Shown one piece after another: positions 1 through 14,534 of a stretch of DNA of 64,000 nt (within the stretch, counting starts at the first letter, position 1; each line of letters begins with the position of its first letter). The notes beneath the pieces are model-generated. The model was not told where the DNA came from. It ran no database searches and was given only the letters and a program-made list of their open reading frames with translations. The stretch is from Micromussa lordhowensis (lineage: Eukaryota; Cnidaria; Anthozoa; Scleractinia; Lobophylliidae), in NCBI GenBank assembly GCA_964020085.1, contig OZ026597.1:16909415-16973414 (forward strand), in the 5' to 3' direction. The position numbers and the translations under genes were made by a program.

Positions 1-14
1 GTAGATCATGGTAT

Positions 15-56
15 AATGGCTCATATACCATGATGGCTAAGCCAATGAAAACTCTC

Positions 57-90
<34 letters not shown>

Positions 91-130
91 TGGCTCATAT
101 ACCATGATGGCTAAGCCAATGAAAACTCTC

Positions 131-163
<33 letters not shown>
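15..163. repeat. Two-copy tandem repeat, period 74 bp
   Basis: A unit beginning AATGGCTCATATACC and ending CCAGTTTTTAATA occurs twice head to tail (about 15-88 and 89-163) with essentially no differences. It is followed by a short GATAAT-type run near 176-190. No coding function is apparent. The near identity suggests a recent duplication. Confidence 0.85.
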
Positions 164-165
<2 letters not shown>

Positions 166-393
166 ATGGTTTATAATGATAATGATAATGATAGTTGGTA
201 GATAGTGATTGTTGACAGCTCCATTGTTTTCAGTTCGTTCAATTCATTAGCTTTTCGTTAAATAAGAGTTTCATCCACGTTATTATTATTATCCGGAAGC
301 TAAGTAAAGGACAGCGTGATTAAGGGATTGCGTTACAGCTTACCGTAAACAAACGGTAGACTGGTAACGAGTTCGACAACTGCACGAAGAACT

Positions 394-998
394 ATGATGT
401 ATTTTGGATGTCTTGAAAAAAAACAAAAACGAAAAGCCCTGGCTGACTACGAAACCGAGCCACACTACCAGATGCTGTTGTAAGTGCAAACATGTTTACA
501 TTTTATACAATTTTTATTAGAAAACAACATCGAAGACTTTAATTTTTGTTTTTAATTTTCAGGACCAGATAGTAGTAGATGATACTTGTGCCTGTTATGT
601 CAATGCCAGACACTGCAGGATATTATGATCAGGATCTTGGCTGTTACATTGCGACGTCAAACCACCTCGAAGATTTTTAAACCACAGAAGTCGAAAATCA
701 CGAGTAGTTCTGAAGGAGCGTTCCGGCATGGAGGACCACAACGATTGTTTTGTTGCTGTACCTCTGGACCTATTAAAGCTGCTGAAGATGTAGTGGAGTA
801 TCCTTTAGAGGTACGTAAAAGCAATAATATTATTTCAGTGATTAGAAAATACCGTTTGAAAGGACGCTTGAAAGAAATATCAAAAATTGAAATGATCCGC
901 CATGTTGCTTGAGTCCGCGAAATTTCAGCTGTGTTGTTATTTGAGCATGATCAGCAAGCACCATTATTTTCGCTCCAAAATTAATCCACGTTGCTAAC
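394..998 (+). promoter_or_regulatory. Possible spliced 5' leader of TARS1 with an upstream ORF
   Basis: Upstream of the TARS1 start there is a 29-codon ORF (394-483, MMYFGCLEKKQK...) that runs into a strong donor (GTAAGTG, 480). A good acceptor follows at 563 (TTTTAATTTTCAG), then a donor at 811 (GTACGT) and a possible acceptor at 929 (AATTTCAG). This would give leader exons ending 479, 563-810 and 929 onward. If so, the upstream ORF ends shortly after the first junction. This is inferred only from splice-like sites; the segment could instead be the end of another transcript. The 586-810 stretch is also open in one frame, but I recognise no protein in it. Confidence 0.3.
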
Positions 999-3900
999 AT
1001 GTCGGAAACGGGCTTAGAGGAGAAAGTGGAAAACATGAATGTGGAAGAAAAAGAGCCTAAAGCACAGAAAGGCGGGGAGAAAGCTAAAGGAGAGAAGAAA
1101 AAGAAAGAAGATAGTGGTAGTGGATTTCCTTTGGAAGTAAGCCATTCATGGGAGCCATGTACAGTCGCACCCCTTTACAAACTTGTACATCGTAAAATTC
1201 GTTTCTTTTCGTGGAGTAATCTTAAGTTTGCCTTTAGATGAACCACATTTCACTTTATCCATAAGAGGACTTAGGAAACTTATTTTCTATTACTGAAAAT
1301 TTCGAGACCAACAATTTATATAATTTATTGTTCGCGAGAGCAAGTACTGTACGCTTGAAATGTAAAATTCACGTGCTTCGATCAGAAATATTAAATAGGT
1401 TTCATTTAAAAGAAGTTACGGTTGTCTTTGTTTGGAATACTCCAGGTACTATTAAAATACAAGGAATTTTGTTTGCCTAGATTATGCTTGAGACTGAACA
1501 CAGTTTTAAATTATTATTTTGAATTCCATGTCTGGTCTGAAAGGGTGATGCAATATTTTGATTTTACCCCAGGGGGCGAGGACGTCTTTGTCTGGGCCGT
1601 GAAATTTTGAAGTGCATATTGATGAAATTAATGTTCATGATTAGTAATGGTAATGGAATGAGTGGAGTCCAATTCGGTCTGTAATCATACAAGTGATAAC
1701 AACATTGGACGATGACATAGCAGGAGTTCGATTTGCTTATCACGAGTATGATTATAGACCAAATTAGACAACACTAAGTCCTATTACCAACTAATCATAA
1801 AATTGCAATTTCTGAGAAAAGAAGAATAGTCAAGTTATGAAAAGTTATGAAAAGGAAAATTTGCATTAAAATACTGACAAAGGAGGCATAAATACATGTA
1901 GTTTCATGTCGCTCTGAAATTGATAGTGGTTGATTAAAACCGACAATATGACCTGTTCAATGTCAATGACATAGATTCTACGGAATGTAAAGCAGAGTTC
2001 CTTGCTGAAAAAGCCGACCTCTGAAGTGCTCTCTGACTCCTCTCTTGTCTTTGATACAAAACTGTGTCAAATCTTTCTGATTTAGCTTTTTAGCTATAGA
2101 ATCCCACGCATCTTCCCGGATGACACTTCCTTTCTTGAAGGAGAATACAACACTGACAACTATTTCCCTGAGCATTAACACATTGTGTTTGTCGGTCCAC
2201 ACCATAGGCGCTCTACATAAAGTATAGAACATGAATTAGCAAACCATCTGCATAAAGTATAAAACATGAATTAGCAAAACACACATTTAAGCATTCTGTG
2301 GAAGATTCTGGCCATCCTTGCAAGTCCAAGAGTTCAGTTAATGGAAGTAAAGTTCTCAAAGGAAGTCCAAATTGTAGAAAATAATACTCTTCAGTACTCA
2401 CATGGTTACTCAAAGCCATACAAACGTCTCACTTAGTAGGTTAGCTATCACCGTAAAATAAACTTTCTAGGTATATTTTACTAGATTTTACCTAGACTTC
2501 ACACATTCAGTGGAGTTACTTTGATGTGAACTGTTTGTTGTCTTTGTTTGTGTTTGCAACCATGCCTCAGAACTGAGCGTTAAGACAAATATTCGAACAC
2601 ATTATTGAGCCGAAAACCCAGGTTAAATTCCAATTGTATAATTATTTCCTGGTTCATGTTGAAGCCTTCAGAAACCAAAAAAGAAAGAAATGGTGGGTGT
2701 TAATACATGAAAGCAAAAAATTTACTAACGTTTTGTGGACAACGGGAAACTCACTGTTCTCATGTCTGTGTAAAGAGAGGATCGCTTCCCGTCAAAATGT
2801 AAGACGTTTGCCGGAAGTAAATCGGACATCTGGTCACCGTTGCCATCGCAAAAATCTGCATTGCTAAAGGTCCCTATTATTCAAGGGAGGGGAGCAGAGT
2901 ATTTCTTGCTTCTCATACTGTTCTTTTCCATTTCTTGTACCATCCCACTACTCCGGAGACTGTAATTGAAGCAATTACCAAGTAATGTATTTTATCAATG
3001 AAAAGCTTGCATTTTGTCCTGCTTCTTAGCTTTTCAACTATTCCACTTCCTGCTTTCCAAAGCATTTCTGTTGTCCTAGGTTCCATTTCTCTGTCTGTGT
3101 CTCCTCACTGTCTTATACTATATTAAACCTTACTTGCAAGAGGATAGTAGTATTTATAGCTATAACTTTTTCATTTCATTCTTTCTTGAAGCATGTACTA
3201 GAAGTGAAATTGATAAAAGTATTGACACTATTTGCTGATTAGATGTTTTATTCACAGTTGAACCCACCTCCAGCCTTTTTAGCTGAGAGAGACATATTAT
3301 TTGAGAGGCTGAAGGCAGAGTATGATGCCAAAATTGAAGGTACAAAAGTTTAAGTATATGTGAATTATGTTATTAAGTCTTCCTTTTGTTTTTACAAATA
3401 CTCACTCTGGCTCATCATTACCCTCGCCAGCCAAAGAGAAGACGCCTATCAAGGTTACATTACGGGATGGTAAAGTAGTAGATGGACTGGCATGGAAGAC
3501 TACACCATATGAAATTGCAAGCTCCATCAGGTATAAATGTTACGTCTAAGTTTGTAATAATGTGAAACCTACATGTATCTTATGTGACTGGACTTCTGAT
3601 TAATTGCACACCCTTTAATAAAGTGGATCCTATCTCTGGTCCCAAAATTGGTGTCTTGTGTTTAATGGGAAGGGGACATCAGCATGAATTTTGTTTGGTG
3701 CTTTCTGTGGTTGAAAATGAAGCTGATGCCTGATTGCAGGGTTGCAAATGACTAACTGGTATTTGCAGCCCTGAGATTGAATTTACAATGCAATTTTTGG
3801 ATTGCATGTTTGACTCAAAAGTAATAAGTCTATACAGTTGAAAAGACAGATAACAAACAACATTCAAGTTGGCCACAATCTTGAATTTAGGATAGCTTGA

Positions 3901-6900
3901 AAATGTGGTTGAAAATTAAGATGGTGCCAGACTGCAGGGCTGCAAATAATGTTTTTCTCATGAAAGGACATATGTTCTTCTAAGACACCATCTTGGTTGG
4001 ACCACAAATTGCGGTTAGACGCCACCAAAAAAAGGGAAAAAAACAAAAACAAAAAAGGAATCCTTAAGGTAGATTTTTATTCACTGTAAAATGATTAACG
4101 ATTTTTATTTACTGTAAAATGATTAACAATAAAAAAATTGCTAGGACATCATGTCCGACCACAGTTGAGATTTTGTTGGACAAGAGCAGATTTTGGTTGG
4201 CCAATGCCCGATGACCAACTGTTATTAGCAGCCCTGAGATTGAATTTACAATGCAATTTTTGGATTTCATGCTTGACTGAAAGTAATAAGTCCATACAGT
4301 TGAAAAGACAGATAATAAACAACATTCAAGTGGGTCAGAATCTTGAATTTAGGATAGCTTAATTAACAGTCTGAAAGAAGATTATAAAAAAAAACTGTTG
4401 AATGTTTATTGCTCTCAAATATTGCACATAATTGCCAACGAGCCAGCCGAGCAAAGACGCGAGGCTGGCGAGGCGGCAGCATTATAGAGCCGTGCGTAAG
4501 TACTGTGCAGGCGGTAAAAATCTCGAGTGATCGAAAGAATGTTTGTAAGGTAACATTCCTGTTGTAAGGTAAGATTCCTGAGATTCCAATGACGTAGTGG
4601 AAAAGACATGCAACGGGCCAATCGTAGCGCGCAGAGATTGTAACGTCAGGGCCGCATAGCTCTGAGCGTCGATGCTCACCAGCTTTGACATTCATAGAGC
4701 GGAGTTGAAATCAAGTTTGAGGACATTTGCCGGCGAATTTTTTTACCCGGCGAAAAATTAGAAATTAGAGGCAGAGTGGCGAATTGAAGTCAGCTTTTGT
4801 GACCACGGGACGCGACACTCACAGCGATAAACCGGAAAAGATAAATATCTCGACCTTTCTGACTGTTGACGCCTATGAACATTGCGAGACCATAAGAGAT
4901 AGATGATAAGATCGAGTTTAATTTTTTTTCTTTATTTGTTTCCCGGGGTCTGAGTTTTTATGACACCCAACGCAGATCCTGAAACCTCAGACCCCTGGAA
5001 ATAAATAAAGAATAAAAAGGGCAACAGCCAGATATTTATCTTCTTCGGTGTCTGGTGGATACAACACTGACTTCAATTTGAACAACATTCTCGGGGACAA
5101 CATTATAGCGACTCTGTGTCTTTTTCTTCGGTAAAAAATTCGCCAGCAAATGCCGTCAAAATATCGGCTGTTATTTTAAACCTTGCAAGCGATAAACCGG
5201 ACAGCGATAAACCGGAGAAGATAAATATCTCGCTTCTTTCTGGCTGCTGCCTATGAACATTGCGTGACCATAAAACAAAACGTGATACGAGCAGGGAGAC
5301 GAGTTTACAATATAGATATTTTCTTAAAAAATAATTCGAGGGGCCTTAGGTTTTCGTGACACCCTAATTTTTACCTGCTTTTGTAAGGTTTATTTGTTTT
5401 TATTTCCAATTCTAAGTGAGTGTACTTTAGTTAAGTGACATTGTCAGTGGTATATTCATCGAGCTAGCAAGCTCAACAATCGGCCAGCGAGCCAAAAGAG
5501 TACTCGGCCACCGTGCCAAACTCGGCCAGTGTGCCAAATCTAGACAAGGCAGCAGACATCAAGCAATCAAAAAAACTAGACTGAATTAAATCAAACCAAA
5601 GCTAAAACAAACGACAACTGTAACAAACTATCGGCCAGAGACCCACACCACACGAGAGTAAACTCGACATCGGCCAGTGAGCCAACTTTGTCACCGCAGC
5701 AAAAAGCGATCAAAGAATTATTTACATCACAATTTAAGACATTTGACGTGAATACTTGACTACAAAAAAGTGACGTGCACAAAGCATGACCCTGCTTTCA
5801 GCAACAAATTATTATTTGTTTTGAATGGTTGCTCGTTGGCACTTAGCGAGAGCTACATCTAGTAATAAAACTGAACTTTTAAGTGTCAAACTATGTAGGC
5901 TGGGAGAAACCCATACTAGACAGGGGACACATTCTTACACGTCCATCAAGCAGACATCTTCTGTTAAGCAAACAGTGTAGCAAAGGTGCTGAGGGTGTTT
6001 GCTTAATAGAAGTTTCATTATAGTACGTTTTGTCTTTGATTATACAGCCATGTCGAGATTTACATTGAGATTTTTGCATGTATTATGAGTAGCAAGACAG
6101 TAGCACAGTGCTTTAACATATATTTAACTTTTTTTTTTTTTTTTTTTTAATTTATTCTGGCAAATACTAACCTTACTTACAATACTAACAATACTGACAA
6201 TACTACCTATACAAGCTCTAGTTACAATGCTTTAATTTTTATTCCTTTAACAGATTGTTTGATATTACTTCTTGCTTGAAAATAGGACAAAATAGCTAAC
6301 AAGGGACGGAAACACAGACTGAGAAAGAAAGAGAAAGAGAAAACTAAAAGCTCAAAAAAAACAAAAAAAAACAAAAAAACAACAAAAAAAAAAACAAAAA
6401 AAAAAAGCATGAACATAGCTCGCACTGTCTTAATAGTAGTAACAATTATATAATACTTTGTATTAATTTTTCACAAAAGATGGGCCCAAGTAGATTGAAA
6501 ATTGTTGAAAGTTTTGTTTTCAAGAGAGACTTCTCTTAAAATATTAAGTTTTGTTCTAAGACGTGAAAGGAAGCTGTCAAAATCCAACTTATTATCTCGT
6601 ACGCTGCTGCAAAAAATATGATATTTTGCAAGGAGGAGAGCGTAGTTGAGAACTCGCTTGTTCAGTGATTTTTGGTGCCATCCATACAAGATTATGCTTT
6701 CATTGAGAATTAAGTTTTGCTTAAATTTTTGATACCACCAGTCGGTGAACTGATCCCAAAACGTGGTGGTCTCGGGACAGCTGTAAAGCATGTGATTGTT
6801 AGTTTGTTTTTCAGCATTACACAGTGGACAAATGTCATCATTAACTATACCGGCCCGGAACAGGCTGACTCGGTTAGGAAGGATATTATGAATTACTTTA

Positions 6901-9900
6901 TATTGAAACGTGATTAATTTTGTATCCTTAGTGGTTGTGAAAGGAAGTAAATAGACATTTTGAATATTTTCTTTTGTATAACCGTACTTAAAAATCTTAT
7001 TTTCGCAAGTTGGAGAGGTAGCCATCTTACTTAGGAAAGCGGAATAGGTGGTGCGTGTAGTCAGCGGTTTGATAGAACATGTGGCCTCTTCAACGCTGTC
7101 GTTGTCCCTAGAGAGGGCGTCTCTTAAAGACGACTTCCATTCTTTAGGAATGGCGGCTACAAGCCCGTAGTAGAGGGTAAAGGGAATCTTCAAATTAAAT
7201 TTTTGTTCTAATTCGGGTAGGGAGAGGAATTGGTTGTTCTCAGTCATCATGCTGCGGATATTGATAATGCCTCTCTTAAACCAAGAACTATAAAAAATAG
7301 ATTTTCCGTTGATTACTATATTTTGGTTGTTCCAGATAATTTTATCTGGTACATTATCTACATCAGCCGTTGTTATGGAGTTCAAGTCTTGCAAGTATGT
7401 TAGCAACGTGTGGTAAAAACTTGGCAGATTGTCAAGGGACAGCATCTTGATGTCGTACTGACAGTTAATTAGGAAGGTTAAGCCGCCGTATTGTTTTACA
7501 CCTAACTCTGGAATTATTTTCCACGATGCACTGGAGGGAGTCTTTAATCGCTCGGTCCACGCGACTTTAAGCGCTTTGTCCATAATTTCGAAGTCTAGCA
7601 TTTTAAGTCCACCACGTTTTTTTTCTCTAATAATGGTACTTCTTTTGACTTTTGCTGGCTTACCGTCCCAAATAAAATTGAAGGCAATCCTATTAATTTC
7701 TTTCACTAAATGTTTTGGGATGGGGAGTACAGATGCGTTGTATATAAGCTTAGACAAACCTAAAGTTTTAACTATATTTATCCTTCCCAGCAGAGTGAGT
7801 TTTCTTCGCTCCCAGCCCTTGAGAGTTTTCTCTAGGTTTTTCATCTTTTCCTCAAAATTTAGTTTGTTTGCATCTTCAGTGTTGTATGAGAAATATATGC
7901 CGAGTGCACAGATAGGTTCTTTCGGCCATTTGAAATTAAAAGGGGTGTGCGTTTTATCTCTCCAGCGTCCAAGCCACATTGCTTCTGTTTTAGAAGTGTT
8001 AATTTCTAGCCCAGATATCGATTTGAACTCGTCAAGTAGTCTTAAGACTTTCTCAACAGACTCTTCGTCCCTTAGGAACACGGTGGTGTCATCGGCATAT
8101 TGCGTAATTTTTATCTCTTTTGTTTCAACATTAATTCCTTTAATGGATTGATCGTTTTTGAGAGCTCTTGCAAAAAGTTCAATGCCAATTATAAACAGCA
8201 GGCCGGATAGAGGACAACCTTGTCTAACACCGCGTTGCAGGCGAAAGAAAGAAGAAGCGTGTCCATTATTTATTACGCAACTAGAAGCATCGTTGTATAA
8301 GACATCTATCCAGTTTAAAAGGTTTGGTCCAAAGTTAAATGCTTTCAGGGCAGCTTTTAAGTACTCCCATTCTATTGAGTCAAAAGCCTTTCGAAAGTCC
8401 AGAAAGATCGCAATTCCGGGGCTGTTCATGCATTTTGTATAAAACATGATATCTTGAATAAGTCTCACGTTCTCGCCAATATATCGACCTTTCACGTATC
8501 CGGTTTGATCAGGGTTTATAATTTTCGGCAATAACTTCTCCAGTCTTTTAGCGATTACTTTTGTAAGGATCTTGTAATCAACGTTTAGTAATGAAATTGG
8601 TCTCAGGTTTTCTAGTAATGATGTGTCTTTATTCTTTTTAGGGATGAGTGATATTATTCCTCGTCTTTGACTAATCGACAGGATTCCTGAATGAAATGCA
8701 TAATTAAAACTCACAATCATTTCAGTACACAGCTCCGGCCAGAAGAATTTGTAAAACTCTGAAGTAAAGCCGTCAGTACCCGGTGTTTTATTGTTGGTGA
8801 ATTCTTTCAGTGCTTTCAAACATTCGTTAGTGGAAATGAGGTTCTCACATGCTAATCTGTCCTCGTGCGAAAGCGGTGTTATGTTGTTTTGTTTAAAGAA
8901 AGGCGAATGCGAGAATTTTTCGGCATCGACGTCCTTTGACGTGTAAAGCGATTCATAAAACTGCTTTTCTTCTTGTAGAATCTCGAACTGGTCGTAAGTG
9001 TACGTGTCGTCTTTAAGTTTCAACTTTGTCACAGCTTTTTGGCAGGAGTTTCTTTTTTCTATACTAAGGAAGTACTTTGTGTTGCGTTCGCCATGTTCAA
9101 ACCATCTCACTTTGCTTCTAAGGATTGCGCCTTTAGTTTTATATTGCAATAATTTTTCGAGGCGTAAATTTGTTGCAAATAACTTGTTTAGAATTTTTTT
9201 ATCAGCCGGGTTTCTTTCTGCTTTTAGACGCAGCTCGTTTGCTTTGTTTTGAAGCTCAGTTTCTTCTTTTTGTCGCCCCTTAGCTTTCGATTTTGAATAC
9301 ATAACTGTGAACCCTCTTATTTCCATTTTGAGTAGGTCCCATTGTAGACCTCGGTCTTCGACATCTTTGTACTTATCTTTGTACCTGTCTAAATTGTTTC
9401 GTAGTTTATTGATGTACTTTTCATCCCTTAAAAGTGAGTTATTGAATTTCCAGAAGCCTGGGCCTTTTCTCTGGTTCGCGTTTTCGTTTTTAAAATGAAT
9501 TAGAATTTCAGAATGATCAGTTTCAGCTGCATGAATAATTTTACACGAGGTAGCCAGTCTACAGAGGTCTTGAGAAACAAGAAAGTAATCTAAACGGCAT
9601 TGTATTTTGAAAGACTTGTTTCTCCAGGTAAAGCTTTCCAAATCTGGGTTTAAAGATCGCCAAACATCTGTTAAATTATATGCGTTACAAAGTTGGTTGA
9701 TCTCATTAATTACCAAGGCTTTCTTAGATACATGTACCGGATTTCCTCCCTTTTTATCCTTTTCTGTAAGGGCACAGTTAAAATCACCCCCGACTACAAT
9801 TTGTTCATCTACGAAAGGCTTTAAATGTTGTTGTAACTTTTTAAAAAAATGCACCTGTTGAGTTTGATCATTTGGTGCATAGATGTTCACCAAAACAATG

Positions 9901-12900
9901 CGTATTTGATTCAAAAGAATATCCGCAATGATGTACCTGCCATCTTTATCTGCAATTACCTTTTTGATTTTGCAGTCCAGTTTTGGGTTTATTAAAATCA
10001 TTACTCCCTTGCTATTTGTAGAACCGTGACTAAAAAGCGCGCTTCCACCCCATTCCGCCTCCCATGTGATGGCACTATCTTTGGAGCTATGAGTTTCTTG
10101 GAGAAAAGAGAAGTGATGATTTTGGTTGTGAATTCTTCTGAATATCGAACGGCGTTTTATCGATTTGTTCAACCCTTTTACATTTAGTGAATGACACCTG
10201 AAGTTGAGACTATCATGCATGCTCATTTACAGTGCGAGAAATGGTTAGAGAGATAGCGCACTGTGGTATGTACAGCTATTGAAATATAACGTGTGAGTTA
10301 TTTGCATTTTGGCAGCTTTCTTTCGATTACATTTAGTGAGTTTAAATTTCAAAACTTCCAATTTGATTAGCATATTTCCTAGTAAACAAAACAAAATACT
10401 GTTATGCCCAAAATATATAAGGTAAACTAACTTGATTTTCATTTTACTGATTGGCAAGCTGGAGGAAACGTAAACCTTAATTATAAACAAGATACACACA
10501 AAAAGAAGGAGTAAAAAAGGCTCACAAATTGGCCTTGCAAAACATTTGGTATGTTTTTGACCGTGAAGCATAGATGGTAAAAGTTTTGGAACTCCGCTCG
10601 ACGGTAACTAAAAATGCTTAAATTTAATAAGAGGCCCTTTCTTAGAGACAATAAAACTTAGAGCGTTATATAACAAACCCTGGGTAAAGATAAATAAACT
10701 ATAAACCATTAGCTGTGTACTTAGCTGTAGGATATAGTATCAACAAGCATTCTGGTGTGAGCGGGGCCATTGTCTTACGATTCTTCTAGTTCTTCAACTT
10801 GCTGTTGTGGTACTTGTTGGTTGACCTGCCACTTTTCTGGGATTTGGTAGTGAAAATAGGACTTGCCGTTAACAATCAGCCTGTCTCCCACAATGGTAGC
10901 TTTAGTGCTGGGGGTTTCCTTTGCTTTCTTCATGGCTGGGAACAAAATTTTTGCTCTGATATCTTGTATTGCTTTGGGTAGGTCTTCACCGACGCTGACT
11001 GATGAATTTTTGAGTGCGTAGCGACATTTCCATACTTTGTCTCGGTCTGCACGACAAGTAAAGCGGACGATGATCGGGCGGATCTTACTTCTCCTATGCT
11101 GTCCAATTCGGTGCACGCCGCAGAATCTCATACTTCTCACCTCTGCTTCTTCCAATTTCAAATTTTCAGTTAGGACATTTTGAACAAGCGATACACAGTC
11201 TTCTCCAGTAAATTCGGGAATGCGATAAAAGATGAGATTCCATCGCCGACTGTAAACGCTCTGTTTGGAAATCTCGTCGCCTTGGGCGGACAATTCGTTT
11301 TCACACAGAGACATTCTTTCCTTGAGGTCGTCTTGTTCTTTCTGAGCATAGTTAAGTGATTCAGCGACATTTAAGCTTTCTGTTTTCACTTCGTTGATGC
11401 TGGTTTCGGCCGCACACAATCTAGCTTCTAGTTGGAGAATGTGTTCCTCACGTTCTTTCATTGTATCCTCAACAGCTTTTATTCTGTCAAGAAGGGCTTG
11501 GTACTCCGTTAGTTTCAATGTGACGAAGGCGCCATCTTGGATTGTTTCTGAGTTTTCATTACCGCTTGAACTGCTAATGCGTGGCCTTTTCTTCTCTCCT
11601 TTTTTTTCTTTTTTGCTGTCGTCTTGGTTTCCCATAGTTTATCAATATAGAGCCTTCCTTAAAAGGTTTTTAAAGATGAAAAGTTACAGTTTTCGCGGAG
11701 CTCGCAAACGTTGCGTCTAACCTGGGCGGCTCATCCCAGCGGCCAACATTGCCTGTTCTGATTTCACATCAGTTATGTAGTAAACACCAGGTACAGATAA
11801 TCATTGTCAAGTGATCTCCATAGGACATTAACTTGACTAGAAATCTCAACTGTTCTCTTTCTAGCCAAGGACTTGCTGATAACACTGTTGTTTGCAAGGT
11901 TAGTGATTGGTTGTGTATTTTTATGTAGATTTACTATTGCAACAGCTTACCTCTCAGGTATTTCATTGCTTTTTTAATATTATTATTGATCGTTTGACAC
12001 AGTTTGTACATAATTATGTAATTATTGATTATTAATTATTTTATTAATTTAGTAAATAAATACAATTTTAGTTGTAGAGCTAGCTAACAGAGTAAGACAC
12101 CCACCCACTTATTTGAAAGCAAATATTAATTCTTTGCAGGTTAATGGTGAAGTGTTTGACTTGGATAGAGTATTGGAAGGAGATTGCACCCTAGAATTTC
12201 TTAAATTTGAAGATGATGAAGGTAAATTAAGGCTGCTACAAATTATGAGTTTCACTAATATATCATTCTTTTTTTGTTTCATTGTGTCCCTAACAGGCTG
12301 TGCCAGGTCATGAGAGGTCTTTCAGTGTTGGAACTTGTTGCTCTCGCTACCAAAACTTGTTTGCATGGTTCTCATTTTGTAATATTCATGACTGAATTGC
12401 GAGAGCGTTTCAGTTAAGTTGCTGGCTTACACTTCACTGGTTTATTGAGCTACTAAGTTACATATCGATGAAATCACCCTAAACATCCATAAACGTTCCT
12501 TTCCATCCGTAAACACAATAGCAATGTTACCAAACAAAGAAAGAAAACAAGAAAGGTAATTGCAGATGTTTTGGTGTTGATCAAACCAGCCAATGCTTTG
12601 ATGACACCCACAGATGATACTGCATTGGCTGTGATAATTAATTGTTAAATGTAATTTATTTCCTGCAGCCAAAGCAGTGTTCTGGCATTCTAGTGCACAT
12701 ATCATGGGTGAAGCAATGGAGAGACACTATGGAGGTTATCTGTGTTATGGGCCGCCGATAGAGGAGGGATACTACTATGACATGTTCTTGGATGGAAGGT
12801 TGGCTTGCCTTCACATTTAATTTCTTAAAGCTTGACTGCTTGTTCAGTTTTGTTTTCTTTATTTCAAAGTTTGGTCCAATGTCAGGAGCATATTCCTTTG

Positions 12901-14496
12901 GAATTTCAAGAATTTTGACATTGATCAGTCTTAATGTCTTAGTTCAAAATTCCAGGTTACTCGTGAATGAACACTTTGACATTTATTATTAATACCAAAG
13001 GAACATTCTTGGCGTAGTGTCGAGGACAACGCCTGTGAGCATTTAATATTTAGATTGTAACTGTGTGACTGATGTATAGTTTCATGATTTTATTTTTGCA
13101 TCTTGTCTGCATTTATTTAATGACCTAAGCAAGATCAAAGCTGAGCATGCTATGAGATGAAGTATTGTTGTTTCGGGAGAAAACCAGGAAAACAAAGTTT
13201 TGCTCTATTGCAAAGTCTCCGAAGATTTTTTTTTTCAAACATTGTTAAAAGTTTTAAAGTTACTAATAGTGCTGTGTCTTGGTTTTTTTAACCTCTTTGT
13301 GTGTTTTGATTGCAGACAGGTGTCATCCAATGACTATTCTTCTTTAGATACTTTGACGAAAAACATTGTGAAGGAGAAACAGCCCTTTGTGAGACTTGAG
13401 TTGTCAAAGGAAGACCTCTTAGAGATGTTTAAGGTAACACTTAAAGTTCAGTTTCGTTTCGTTCACGTAGTGTAACACAATCCTAATCCAGTCGGTATCA
13501 AGGCTTTTTGGAATGACTGTGTTTGCCAATTTGGCCTCCCTGCAGCAAGGGCAAATTACATAAGTGAGCGCATGAACAAAGTCACAACCAGTCACGTGTG
13601 CACTATTTAGATTGTATGGTTTATGCAAAGCTGTAGCTGGCATATTGGCAGTGTGATTTGAACCTGCTTGCCTTCGAAAAACAAGTACAAAAGCCTGCAT
13701 CATCAGGAATGAGTATTTTGTAGCTCAGCAACAGCAAATGGCCATGATTCGGGGTCAGAAAACAAGTCTTTTGAATTCTGTAGCTCGCAGAGTAGCTCTG
13801 CAAATTTGTTGTGTAAATGTAAACAAATATGAGCAATGTAAACAAATATGAATACAAAAACACAGGTGAAATTGACAAAATATATATTTGGTGATGTGCT
13901 GTCGTCCAGGGCCGGTCACTGGTCAAAACTTAATTTTCTCAAGAAGTGCTGTATTTGTTACAAGTGTTGACAATCTGAAATTGAAGTTTAAGAGTTGCTA
14001 ACAGTCAAAAAATGCCTGTTCTGAAAAATATTTTGTCCAGTGCAAGTTAATACTTTATTAAAAACGCTTTTGCCACAGGTTATAAATTTATTCATAGCTT
14101 GTCGTTGTCAGTCATTCGATCAAAGCTAGTTTTCTATCCAACCATTTGAACACCACCAAAGTTGACCAAACATGCAAAGTACAGTATGCGTGTGAACGCA
14201 CTGCTCTAATCTCTGATTACTGCTTGTAATAAATGATTCTATGACTTGTTAGAGCCATTTGGAAGACTTAATGAATTATAGTTCTCTTGCATATGGAACA
14301 CTGTTATGTGCAGATCATTGTCAGCCCTCCCTCCCCTCCCTCTCTTCACACACATGCACCAACATGTGTCCTTGTGTAGGTTATACCCTGATAAGGTAAT
14401 TGTCCCAGTGGAATCTCGGAATCTCTTTTGGAAAATATTGGGTTGCTATTCAAAAATGTTACCTCTCTATCCCAATAATACAAATGTGGCATATTA

Positions 14497-14534
<38 letters not shown>

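Larger units (their letters stand above)
6127..11760 (-). mobile_element. Full-length L1/Tx1-like LINE, both ORFs open
   Basis: Antisense to TARS1 in intron 3. In element order: a 5' UTR (approximate limit 11,760 to 11,636), ORF1 (11,635-10,775), a 548-bp spacer, ORF2 (10,226-6,471), a 3' UTR with A-rich runs, and a poly(A) tail seen as a T run at 6,127-6,149. The order ORF1 / endonuclease-RT ORF2 / poly(A) is that of the L1-Tx1 group. I could not find a clear target duplication, so the 5' end is approximate. A truncated sister copy with a poly(A) tail and target duplication lies at 59,254-59,402. Confidence 0.9.

Noticed and set aside
6222..6425. Phe/Val-rich frame on the - strand
   Set aside because: Reads through A-rich 3' UTR of the LINE.
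7576..9861. Several open frames of 60-190 codons on the + strand
   Set aside because: They lie entirely antisense to the LINE ORF2, whose catalytic motifs prove the coding strand.
11640..11864. Target-site duplication for the full-length LINE
   Set aside because: Searched for a match to the sequence next to the poly(A) tail (near 6,108-6,126) and found none convincing, so none is claimed.
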